Below are positions 1 through 6,682 of a stretch of DNA of 17,372 nt, piece by piece (within the stretch, counting starts at the first letter, position 1; each line of letters opens with the position of its first letter). The stretch is from an uncultured Eremococcus sp. (lineage in GTDB: Bacteria; Bacillota; Bacilli; Lactobacillales; Aerococcaceae), in the NCBI GenBank assembly GCA_943914835.1, contig CALUDO010000021.1, positions 1-17,372 of the forward strand, given 5' to 3'. The notes beneath the pieces were generated by a model. The model ran no database searches and was not told the DNA's origin. It was given only the letters and a program-made list of their open reading frames with translations. The translations under genes were made by a program, and so were the position numbers.

Positions 1-150
1 CCCTAAACCAATTATAGAATAAATTTTAATGAAATTTGTTCTTTCCCCCTTCTTATTATAGGTGATATGAAAGAAGACTGTATGGAATAATAAATAAACA
101 AAATTTTAGCATAATTTATCTACTATTTCGACACAAAATCACTATTCATA
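1..150. other. AT-rich intergenic region at left edge
   Basis: There is no credible coding sequence here on either strand. The only structured signal is a possible minus-strand promoter reading out of the window: TCGAAA at 126-131, a 17-bp spacer, and TAAAAT at 103-108 preceded by TGC (an extended -10). A purine-rich stretch on the minus strand at about 43-53 looks like a ribosome binding site, but no ATG follows it inside the window. A gene to the left would therefore have to start beyond base 1. The promoter call is weak. Confidence 0.3.
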
Positions 151-152
151 TA

Positions 153-186
153 AAAAGACATCTCCTATTAATAGGAGATGTCTTTT
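153..186 (-). terminator. Rho-independent terminator of ynzC-yneF
   Basis: This is a perfect 34-bp inverted repeat centred between 169 and 170, with AAAAGACATCTCC on one arm and its exact complement on the other. It sits 5 bases past the yneF stop. Read on the minus strand, the stem runs into a run of T. The A-rich foot on the other side means it could also stop plus-strand transcripts. Confidence 0.85.
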
Positions 187-191
187 CCTTC

Positions 192-407
192 TTACGACCG
201 CATTTTCATCGACTGCATAATTTGTTGAACCTTTTTCTTAGAAGGCTTTTGCCCCATTTGGGCCATCATTTGTGTGATCATGCGTTCATCAATTGGTGGA
301 TTTTCTTTGAAGTAATCCATCATATATTTACGCGCCATGAAGAAGCCACCGACAAAACCACCAATTAAGGCAATTGCTACAATTAATAACCATACCCATG
401 TTTGCAT
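192..407 (-). CDS. yneF: YneF family small membrane protein (UPF0154)
   Basis: This 71-residue protein of unknown function matches the UPF0154/YneF family, which is widespread in Firmicutes. One N-terminal transmembrane helix covers about residues 5-24 and is glycine-rich (GGFVGGFFMAR). A short amphipathic, positively charged tail follows, containing the conserved NPPIDE...M...MGQKPS signature at about residues 36-56. The family length is about 70 residues, so it is complete. AAAGGAG precedes the ATG. It lies 28 bases downstream of ynzC in the same direction and is closed by a strong hairpin, so the two form a small unit next to lexA, as in related genomes. No enzymatic motif is visible. Identification is by family resemblance. 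Confidence 0.9.
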   Translation of the reverse strand: MQTWVWLLIVAIALIGGFVGGFFMARKYMMDYFKENPPIDERMITQMMAQMGQKPSKKKVQQIMQSMKMRS

Positions 408-435
408 ACGTTTAAGTCTCCTTTATCTATAATTT

Positions 436-684
436 TTAGTCTTCTTTATCCTTAAATAAACCTTTTTCTGCTTGAATTTTACGAACTTTTTCAGGCGTCA
501 AGTCTTTCCCCTCTTGGTCCACTACCTTTATGGACTCAATCTGTTGAGTGAAGCCTGAACGAAAATCAGCCAAGTACTCTTGTCTTAACTGGGCTTGTTC
601 TTGTTTTTCGTCTTCAGACAAGCCTGTTTTCTTTTTCTTACGTGCTAATTCATTGATTCGATTTAATTTCTCTTGACTAATCAT
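436..684 (-). CDS. ynzC: YnzC family protein (DUF896)
   Basis: This 82-residue soluble protein carries the DUF896 signature: ISQEKLNRINELARK at the start, then EQAQLRQEYLADFR at about residues 29-42, and DLTPEKVRKIQ at 61-71. Bacillus YnzC is a small helical-hairpin protein encoded in the SOS-controlled yneA operon; its biochemical function is unknown. Here yneA (the SOS division inhibitor with a LysM domain) is not present between lexA and ynzC, so ynzC is the first gene divergent from lexA. The SOS box lies 21 bases upstream of its ATG, so LexA control is plausible. I could not identify a clear separate -35/-10 pair for this direction. The ribosome binding site is AAGGGG. Confidence 0.9.
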   Translation of the reverse strand: MISQEKLNRINELARKKKKTGLSEDEKQEQAQLRQEYLADFRSGFTQQIESIKVVDQEGKDLTPEKVRKIQAEKGLFKDKED

Positions 685-705
685 TTTGAATCCCCTTCAT
701 TATTG

Positions 706-719
706 CGAACATTCGTTTG
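706..719. promoter_or_regulatory. LexA operator (SOS box)
   Basis: The sequence CGAACATTCGTTTG matches the Gram-positive SOS consensus CGAACRNRYGTTYG at every fixed position and differs only at one degenerate purine position. It lies between divergent lexA and ynzC and overlaps the first bases of the lexA -35 box. That is the expected geometry for LexA autorepression. It is also 21 bases upstream of the ynzC start, so it may repress that gene too. LexA autoregulation is established for this family; control of ynzC is inferred. Confidence 0.88.
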
Positions 720-745
720 CCATTCTTCCCAGGGTTTGCTAGAAT
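717..745 (+). promoter_or_regulatory. lexA promoter
   Basis: The -35 box is TTGCCA at 717-722. A 17-bp spacer separates it from the -10 box TAGAAT at 740-745, which has an extended TGC just upstream (737-739). Each hexamer has one mismatch to the sigma-A consensus. The SOS box overlaps the -35 box by three bases, so bound LexA would exclude RNA polymerase. Confidence 0.75.
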
Positions 746-775
746 AGGATTAACCTTAAGGAAAGAGTGACAAGT

Positions 776-1393
776 ATGAAAAAGCTATCTTCCAAACAAA
801 TGAAAGTCTTATCCTGCATCTACGACACAATTGAAGTCAAAGGTTACCCTCCAACTGTCCGTGAAATCTGTAGTCATATGGGTCTTTCTTCAACATCTAC
901 GGTCCATGGTTACCTCTCCCGTCTGGAAGATGGGGGCTACTTAAGCCGAGATTCGTCCAAGACCCGAGCCATTGAATTAACGGATCAAGCCCTCAAAGTC
1001 TTGGATGTTCAACCCAAACAAATCCCCTTACTTGGTCGGGTAGCTGCGGGTCAACCCATCCTAGCGGTGGAGGAAGCGAGTGATTATTATCCTATTCCCC
1101 CTCACTTGGACCGCTTTGACCCCAATGACCTATTCATGTTAGAAATTCATGGAGAATCCATGATTAACATTGGTATTATGGATGGAGACTTAATTACTGT
1201 CCGCCGCCAACCTTCTGCCAATAACGGGGAGGTAGTGGTTGCAATGACCGATGAGAATGAAGCCACCTGCAAAACCTTCTTCAAAAAATCTGACCACTAT
1301 GTCTTAAGACCTGAGAATGATACCATGGAAGATATCATCTTAAACAAGGTCTCCATTCTTGGCAAGGTGGTCTCCCTCTACCGTGAATTTTAA
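776..1393 (+). CDS. lexA: SOS response repressor LexA
   Basis: LexA represses DNA damage genes and inactivates itself by RecA-stimulated autocleavage. The winged helix-turn-helix occupies about residues 1-65, including GYPPTVREI and SSTSTVHGYLSRLE. The S24 peptidase domain follows a short linker. With the ATG at 776 the protein is 205 residues, the cleavage site is Ala91-Gly92 (in RVAAGQP), the nucleophile is Ser128 (in HGESM) and the general base is Lys166 (in ATCKTF). A GTG at 767 in frame would add three residues, but it sits only a few bases after AAGGAAAG. Homologues start at the MxKLSxKQ motif and put the cleavage site at 91-92, which favours the ATG. It is the only plus-strand gene here and should be autoregulated through the upstream SOS box. 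Confidence 0.97.
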   Translation: MKKLSSKQMKVLSCIYDTIEVKGYPPTVREICSHMGLSSTSTVHGYLSRLEDGGYLSRDSSKTRAIELTDQALKVLDVQPKQIPLLGRVAAGQPILAVEEASDYYPIPPHLDRFDPNDLFMLEIHGESMINIGIMDGDLITVRRQPSANNGEVVVAMTDENEATCKTFFKKSDHYVLRPENDTMEDIILNKVSILGKVVSLYREF

Positions 1394-1424
1394 GATCTAC
1401 TTCCTACAAAGAAAATAAATACAT

Positions 1425-1455
1425 GAGAATGTGGCTGAGCCACATTCTCTTTTTA
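1425..1455 (+). terminator. lexA terminator, possibly bidirectional with apt
   Basis: The arms GAGAATGTGGCT (1425-1436) and AGCCACATTCTC (1438-1449) are exact complements, and the innermost bases form the loop. TTTTTATTTTA follows on the plus strand. The hairpin lies in the 64-bp gap between convergent lexA and apt. On the minus strand it is followed only by a weak T-rich stretch (ATGTATTTATTTTC), so termination of the apt transcript there is likely but less certain. Confidence 0.85.
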
Positions 1456-1457
1456 TT

Positions 1458-1970
1458 TTAATAAGTCATCAAAGTCTTAAAGTCATATCCTTCTAACTTG
1501 TCGCGACCCTTTAGGTCAGCCAATTCAATCAGGAAGGCACAGCCGGCCACTTGACCGCCTAATTTCTCAACTAAATCAATGGTTGCCCGAACGGTCCCAC
1601 CAGTGGCTAGGAGGTCATCAATAACTAGTACTCTTTGGCCTGGTTTGATGGCATCTTTGTGCATAGTCAAAGTATCTGTTCCGTATTCTAGGTCATACTC
1701 TACTTTTTCTGTTTCACGCGGTAATTTACCTGGCTTACGCACCGGTACAAAACCTATTCCTAATTCATAGGCCACAGGGCAGCCCACAATAAATCCACGA
1801 GCTTCCGGACCCACAACCACTTCAACTTCTAAAGACTTAGCATAGTCGACAATTTCTTGGGTGGCATAGCGGAAGGCTTCACCATCAGCCATTAGGGGGG
1901 TGATATCGCGGAATAAGATTCCTTCCTTAGGATAATCTTCAACAGTTGCAATATAATTTCTTAAATCCAT
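1458..1970 (-). CDS. apt: Adenine phosphoribosyltransferase
   Basis: This enzyme makes AMP from adenine and PRPP in cytosolic purine salvage. The 170-residue protein has the full type I phosphoribosyltransferase layout: FRDITPLM at about 20-27, the VVVGPEARGF segment at 51-60 and the PRPP-binding loop VLVIDDLLATGGT at 114-126. RKPGKLPRET at 78-87 is the flexible flap typical of Apt rather than Xpt or Hpt. Length matches the family (170-175). The ATG directly follows the recJ stop with no intervening base, and its ribosome binding site (GAAGGG) lies in the end of recJ. This is consistent with translational coupling. A recJ-apt pair is common in Firmicutes. It is the last gene of the long minus-strand unit. 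Confidence 0.97.
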   Translation of the reverse strand: MDLRNYIATVEDYPKEGILFRDITPLMADGEAFRYATQEIVDYAKSLEVEVVVGPEARGFIVGCPVAYELGIGFVPVRKPGKLPRETEKVEYDLEYGTDTLTMHKDAIKPGQRVLVIDDLLATGGTVRATIDLVEKLGGQVAGCAFLIELADLKGRDKLEGYDFKTLMTY

Positions 1971-4307
1971 TTAATTATGTTTCCCTTCAAAGTATTTTTG
2001 AACCAAGTCTAAGGGCTGATAGGTCAGAATTCTCTCAGCTTCCATGGCTGCTTGGTAATTTCGGTACACCTCTAAATCAAATAGGTCTACCTTATCATGT
2101 GGTTCAGCTACTTTATAGAGCTGGCCACTCTTTATTGTAACAAATTTCGCTTCTAAAAACATACGAATCAATAAATTAATTTTCAGTGGGTGAAGCTGGA
2201 GCCCCTCTTGAACTTGCCGGATTAATTCAGTACTTGTCAATCCTTCCAAATGAGGCAAGGCCTTATACAAACGACCTGCTTCTTGATGGTTGGGCAGGCC
2301 AACCATATACTTAGACTCTTCTTGGTAAACTCCCAGATAGACCTCCCCCCACTCCTGACAATGATAGAAGTCGGTCAAGACCTCTAATTTATCTGTAGGT
2401 TCAACTAAGACCAGGCGGTCATACTCGCCTGCATCTAGAATTCTTCCAGGCTCTTTCAAGTCTTGATACAAATAGGCCTCACTGCCTTCTGACAGTTGAC
2501 TGGTGTAAATTTGGCGTAGCCGGTCGTGGTCAAAGAGATAAAGGGCTCGGTCCATCTTGAAGAGACCTTTTGGTATGCGTTGGCCACGAACATCCTGCCA
2601 TAAGGGACCCTTAACCCCTAGGTCTTTAATCATTAATTGATTGGATACTCGCCCCTGCCACTCATTTAAAGACAGGCTTCCCACCAGAGAAATCTGGCTG
2701 CCAACTGGAATTTGGCGCGCTTGGTTAGCCAGGGAGAAACCAATCGTTTGTAAACTGGCTTTTCCTGGTTGCCCCACCACCATCTTGAGATGGTCCTTAC
2801 GGGCTCCCACAGGCCGATTCTCAATAACTCCCAGGTCTTCAAGCAAGAAGACCGGTTCTGGATTATCCATACCAAAGGGTCCCAGAAGATTTATTTCTTC
2901 AATGAAGTCTTGGGTCACATCTTCTAAAGATATCTGACTATCCACTTGCAGATTAGGTCGGCCTATAACCCTTTGATGGCGGTCCGGGTCCTCCGCTCCC
3001 ATAACTTCTTTGAAGTCGGCATATTTATCCTTTGTAATGGTCATCCCAGCTGCCTGACTATGGCCACCAAAGAATTTTAGAAGGTCCTTGTGTTGGCTAA
3101 GCCAGTCAAACAAGTTAATACCTTCAATAGACCGACCAGAACCCTTCAAAGTATCGCCCTGGTCTTCAAAGATAATAGCGGGTCTGTGGTAGTCTTGAAC
3201 TAATCGACCAGCCACAATACCAACCACTCCAGCTGGCCAATCCGTCCCAGCTTCGATAATAATATCTGGGAGACTGCTATAGGTCTCCAAGCGTTTCTCA
3301 AGCTCATGCATAATTTCCTGAACTAGATCTTGACGTTCTTGGTTCTTCCGATCCACTACCTGGTAAAGCTCTTCTGCCTCTTCCGGATCAAAACTAGCCA
3401 AAAGTTCTAAGGCTGGACTGGGATCTCCCAGTCGTCCAACCGCATTTAAACGCGGTCCAATAATAAAGCCAATGGTCTGGCTATCAATCTTACTAGGATC
3501 GACCTGATTCTTATCCAAAATCATTTGCAAACCAATGCGTTGGCTTTCCTTCATTAAGTCCAAGCCTTGTCTAACTATCGTTCGGTTCTCGTCTCTTAAA
3601 GAGACCATATCGGCGACTGTTCCAATGGCCGCTAATTCTACTGCTTCTACAGGAACTTCCCCCATTAAAGCCGTAGCTAATTTCAAGGCGACACCTGCTC
3701 CGGATAAGTCTCCAAAGGGATAATTTCCCTGGGGGTGACGGGGGTGGACAATACTATAAGCATCAGGCAAATGGTCCTGAATTTCGTGGTGGTCAGTCAC
3801 CAGAACATCCACACCTTGGCTTTGCGCTAAGTCAATGGCTTCAAAGCCAGCCACCCCATTGTCACAGGTCAAAATAACTTGGATTCCCCGATCAATAAAT
3901 TTCTGATATCGGTCAGGATTTGGTCCATACCCATCGGTCAACCGATTCGGTAAATAATAATCCACCTGGGCACCTAGAGCTTCCAGCGCTTCATAAAGAA
4001 TCAAAGTAGACGTAATTCCATCCGCATCATAATCACCGTAAATAAGGATATTTTGGCCTTCGGTCAGGGCTTGGTGGAGACGGTCTACGGTCCGGTCCAT
4101 ATCGTATAAGAGGTCAGGATCATGAAAGACTATATTGTCTTCCCCTAACCAATCTGCCAAAGCTTGATCAGATTGAATCCCTCGGGCCAGACATAAACGC
4201 AAAAAAGCGGAGGAATACTCTTTCTCCGCTTGCTGGAAGTATTGACCCAGGTCTGCAGCTTGATGGTCCTCAAGCAACCAATCATACCTAGATTTATTTA
4301 AGTGCAT
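1971..4307 (-). CDS. recJ: Single-stranded-DNA-specific exonuclease RecJ
   Basis: RecJ is a 5'-3' exonuclease on single-stranded DNA that acts in recombination and mismatch/base-excision repair and needs two Mn/Mg ions. At 778 residues it matches Bacillus-type RecJ. The DHH domain carries DYDADG at 92-97, TCDNG at 147-151 and DHH at 172-174; GTVADM follows at 229-234. The DHHA1 domain ends with GGHSQAAGM at 414-422. An OB-fold region occupies about 450-570, and the remainder (about 570-778) is the C-terminal extension typical of Firmicutes RecJ. All expected metal ligands are present. The best ribosome binding site is GGGGG overlapping the lapA stop, about 12 bases from the ATG, a rather long spacing. 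It lies between lapA and apt in the same unit. Confidence 0.97.
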   Translation of the reverse strand: MHLNKSRYDWLLEDHQAADLGQYFQQAEKEYSSAFLRLCLARGIQSDQALADWLGEDNIVFHDPDLLYDMDRTVDRLHQALTEGQNILIYGDYDADGITSTLILYEALEALGAQVDYYLPNRLTDGYGPNPDRYQKFIDRGIQVILTCDNGVAGFEAIDLAQSQGVDVLVTDHHEIQDHLPDAYSIVHPRHPQGNYPFGDLSGAGVALKLATALMGEVPVEAVELAAIGTVADMVSLRDENRTIVRQGLDLMKESQRIGLQMILDKNQVDPSKIDSQTIGFIIGPRLNAVGRLGDPSPALELLASFDPEEAEELYQVVDRKNQERQDLVQEIMHELEKRLETYSSLPDIIIEAGTDWPAGVVGIVAGRLVQDYHRPAIIFEDQGDTLKGSGRSIEGINLFDWLSQHKDLLKFFGGHSQAAGMTITKDKYADFKEVMGAEDPDRHQRVIGRPNLQVDSQISLEDVTQDFIEEINLLGPFGMDNPEPVFLLEDLGVIENRPVGARKDHLKMVVGQPGKASLQTIGFSLANQARQIPVGSQISLVGSLSLNEWQGRVSNQLMIKDLGVKGPLWQDVRGQRIPKGLFKMDRALYLFDHDRLRQIYTSQLSEGSEAYLYQDLKEPGRILDAGEYDRLVLVEPTDKLEVLTDFYHCQEWGEVYLGVYQEESKYMVGLPNHQEAGRLYKALPHLEGLTSTELIRQVQEGLQLHPLKINLLIRMFLEAKFVTIKSGQLYKVAEPHDKVDLFDLEVYRNYQAAMEAERILTYQPLDLVQKYFEGKHN

Positions 4308-4322
4308 AGATTTAAAAGCCCC

Positions 4323-4892
4323 CTATACTTCCTTTTCATCACTATCTAAATCGTTTCTACTCTCATCTTCTCCTAAGACCAAACTAGTAGTCTCGCCACT
4401 ATCCTGGATATCCATCCTTGAAGCATCCGCTTGATTGGCTTCAAGTTTAGGTCCTTCGATAAGTTCTCCTTCAAGATTGTCATCCTCACCATCTGGAGAT
4501 ACATAGGATACATTAGCTCGCTGGTCATGTATCACGCCGTCATCATATACCTGAGTATGGCCTCTTTGCTCCTTCAGATCGTTCACTTCTTTATTCAAGT
4601 CGGAAATCTTGTCATCTTTCTCAATTAAAGCCTTGCTATGACTATCTTTTAATTGTTCAATTTCTTTGTTCAAATCCTTCACTTTACGACGTTGTGCATT
4701 AGCAGAAGAAATAGTCACAATTAAGCCCACGATCAAACCTACCAAGGCAGATATTAGCATTAAGAGAATCAAGGGGACTTGGTATTGGGCAACAAATAAG
4801 TCAATTTGAACGTTATTAACATTCTGCAAAGCAAAGACAACAAATAGAATTAAGAAGATAACGGCTATGATTACTTTGAATTGTTCTTTCAT
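4323..4892 (-). CDS. LapA-like membrane protein (DUF1049) with acidic tail
   Basis: The N-terminal part fits the LapA/DUF1049 family. There are two transmembrane helices at about residues 6-24 and 39-62, joined by a short loop with the family-like QN(V)NNVQIDLF pattern. A coiled coil with heptad-like K/E/L repeats follows at about 68-110. Residues 111-189 are strongly acidic and look disordered, ending in DSDEKEV. LapA in enterobacteria works in lipopolysaccharide assembly; Gram-positive members have no lipopolysaccharide and their role is unknown, so the name says little about function. Its ribosome binding site (AAAGGAG) lies inside the last codons of the upstream dehydrogenase gene, and only one base separates that stop from this ATG. 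Coupled translation is likely. Confidence 0.8.
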   Translation of the reverse strand: MKEQFKVIIAVIFLILFVVFALQNVNNVQIDLFVAQYQVPLILLMLISALVGLIVGLIVTISSANAQRRKVKDLNKEIEQLKDSHSKALIEKDDKISDLNKEVNDLKEQRGHTQVYDDGVIHDQRANVSYVSPDGEDDNLEGELIEGPKLEANQADASRMDIQDSGETTSLVLGEDESRNDLDSDEKEV

Positions 4893-4893
4893 T

Positions 4894-5694
4894 CTACTTC
4901 TCCTTTAGATTAAATAGTCTCAGGTTAAATATATCAGAAATTGTAGGAAAAATCGAAGATATTTGATGGGCCACTTGCAAAAGATATGGCGCATTAATTT
5001 CACGCTTGTACTTCCGTGGACTTTCGATACTCCTTACAATCCGTTCAGCCAAATTATCAACATCTAAAGCGAGATTTTTGACCGTATTAAAGTAATCTCT
5101 TGAATTCTGGTCCTGGTCAAAGAAGGGCGTTGCGACTGGGCCAGGGTTAATCGTTACCACCGGAATCCCTAGAGGGCGCAATTCTAAGCGGAGGGCATCC
5201 GCATAAGCAATCATAGCTGCCTTAGAAGCGGCATAAATACTGGCAGAAGCTGTCGGTAATTTACCCGCACTAGAAGCTACCAAATAAATCTGTCCCTGAC
5301 CCTGGTCGACCATTTCCAGAGCCACTAATTGAGCTAAGTACATCATCGCAAAGACATTAAGGGCAAACATGTCTTGAATTTCTTCATAAGTAAAGTCCGT
5401 CGCCCCTTTAAAAATACCATAACCTGCGGCTTGAAAGAGAAGGTCAATTTGACCGAAATATGTCATGGTTTGCTCTACCACTCTTTCAATAAAATGAGCT
5501 TGCTTAAGATCACCAGCTAGGACCAAGCAGTCACACTGATAGCTTGTTTCAAGTTGATTAGCCAAAGTCTTTAGTCGATTCTCTCTACGAGCTACTAGGA
5601 CTAAATTATATCCTTGATGGGCCAATTGCTTGCCAACAGCTTGCCCAATCCCACTAGATGCTCCCGTTACAATGGCAACTTTCTTATCTTTCAT
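4894..5694 (-). CDS. Short-chain dehydrogenase/reductase (YqjQ-like)
   Basis: This is a 266-residue classical SDR oxidoreductase with a Rossmann fold. The cofactor motif TGASSGIG is at residues 10-17 and LVARR near 33-37 suggests a preference for NADP(H). The structural Asn is N113. The catalytic residues are Ser141 or Ser142 (in VASSAG), Tyr154 and Lys158 (in YAASK), followed by the PGPVATPF loop. The usual NNAG motif reads QAAG. The substrate is unknown. I chose the ATG at 5694 because AGAGGAGG lies 7 bases upstream; an in-frame ATG at 5715 would add MIRGGST and overlap rnz by 8 bases. An SDR next to rnz is a recurrent arrangement in Firmicutes (YqjQ type), but this does not reveal the reaction. 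Confidence 0.88.
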   Translation of the reverse strand: MKDKKVAIVTGASSGIGQAVGKQLAHQGYNLVLVARRENRLKTLANQLETSYQCDCLVLAGDLKQAHFIERVVEQTMTYFGQIDLLFQAAGYGIFKGATDFTYEEIQDMFALNVFAMMYLAQLVALEMVDQGQGQIYLVASSAGKLPTASASIYAASKAAMIAYADALRLELRPLGIPVVTINPGPVATPFFDQDQNSRDYFNTVKNLALDVDNLAERIVRSIESPRKYKREINAPYLLQVAHQISSIFPTISDIFNLRLFNLKEK

Positions 5695-5707
5695 AGTAGA
5701 GCCTCCT

Positions 5708-6643
5708 CTAATCATAGTCTTCGAACAGTATGATGTTCTCTAAATCCTTAACGATATGGGTCGACGGAAAAATGGCTTGGGCCTCCCTCTCCATTGCTTG
5801 AACTTCCTTGGATAAGTAGCGTGAAGAAACATGATTAAGGAAGAGTTGTTGGACATTAGCCTTTAAGGCTAAACTTGCCGCTTGAACAGTGGTTGAATGG
5901 AAGTATTGGTTAGCCATTCTGGCACTAGACCCATCATGGGTGCCTTCATGAATCAGAACATCCGCATCATTAGCCAGCCGGTAATTATTCTGATTGGGTC
6001 GGGTATCCCCTAGGTAGGTTATGACCCTTCCCTCATGTTGGGGTCCAATGAAATCTCGCCCATCTAAGCGAGTTCCGTCCTCTAATTCAACCACTTCCCC
6101 TGCCTTCAATCGCCCATATATAGGACCCGAAGGAATGTTGTAAGCTTTCAGCTTGTCCACCAGGAGTTCCCCTGGTCGACTGGGTTCTTCAAGACGGAAG
6201 CCAAAGGATAGAATGCCATGATTCAAGGGGAGATAACTTACCTGCCAACCAGAAGCAAGATCAAACTGACCGCCACTGGGATCTAACTCAATTATTTCTA
6301 GATCGTAGGTTAAGCTGGATTTAGATAGAAAGAGGCTAGAAGTTACATAGTCCTGAATACCTGGGGGTCCAAAGATAGTCAATGGGCCTTCCCCACCTTG
6401 GAAAGACCGACTACTCAATAATCCCGGTAATCCAAAAATATGGTCTCCATGCATATGGGTGATAAAAATATTTCGAATTTTGCGTGGTTTTAGGGAGGTA
6501 TGGAGAATTTGATGTTGGGTCCCTTCCCCACAGTCAAAGAGCCACACTTCATTCAATTCATTTAACAATTTCAAAGCTGCAGCCGAGACATTTCGTAATT
6601 TGGAAGGAATGCCTGCCCCTGTTCCTAAGAATAAAAGTTCCAT
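5708..6643 (-). CDS. rnz: Ribonuclease Z (tRNA 3' endonuclease)
   Basis: RNase Z cleaves the 3' trailer of tRNA precursors, mainly those lacking an encoded CCA. It is a zinc metallo-beta-lactamase. The 311-residue protein has THMHGDH at 62-68 (metal ligands H63, H65, D67, H68) and the substrate-pocket segment NHGILSFGFR at 141-150. LGDTRP around 211-216 supplies the bridging Asp. HEGTHD is at 232-237, HSTTVQAA at 249-256, and LNHVSSRY at 268-275 holds the last His. The short bacterial length (about 310) indicates RNase Z rather than the long eukaryotic form. GAGGAGG precedes the ATG. Its stop lies 13 bases before the SDR start and serves as part of that gene's ribosome binding region. Confidence 0.97.
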   Translation of the reverse strand: MELLFLGTGAGIPSKLRNVSAAALKLLNELNEVWLFDCGEGTQHQILHTSLKPRKIRNIFITHMHGDHIFGLPGLLSSRSFQGGEGPLTIFGPPGIQDYVTSSLFLSKSSLTYDLEIIELDPSGGQFDLASGWQVSYLPLNHGILSFGFRLEEPSRPGELLVDKLKAYNIPSGPIYGRLKAGEVVELEDGTRLDGRDFIGPQHEGRVITYLGDTRPNQNNYRLANDADVLIHEGTHDGSSARMANQYFHSTTVQAASLALKANVQQLFLNHVSSRYLSKEVQAMEREAQAIFPSTHIVKDLENIILFEDYD

Positions 6644-6682
6644 AGTCGCCTCCTCTCACACTTGTAAATTTTAACAATTATT

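Noticed and set aside
36..90. Small plus-strand open frame near 69 with a GGTGAT-like site
   Set aside because: It encodes only a handful of residues before a stop, with no recognisable family or consistent promoter.
767..775. GTG start for lexA at 767
   Set aside because: It is only a few bases from the AAGGAAAG site. Homology and Ala91-Gly92 numbering favour the ATG at 776.
2641..2937. 98-codon plus-strand open frame inside recJ
   Set aside because: It is antisense to a fully conserved recJ coding region, its translation resembles no known protein, and it is best explained as a shadow of the real gene.
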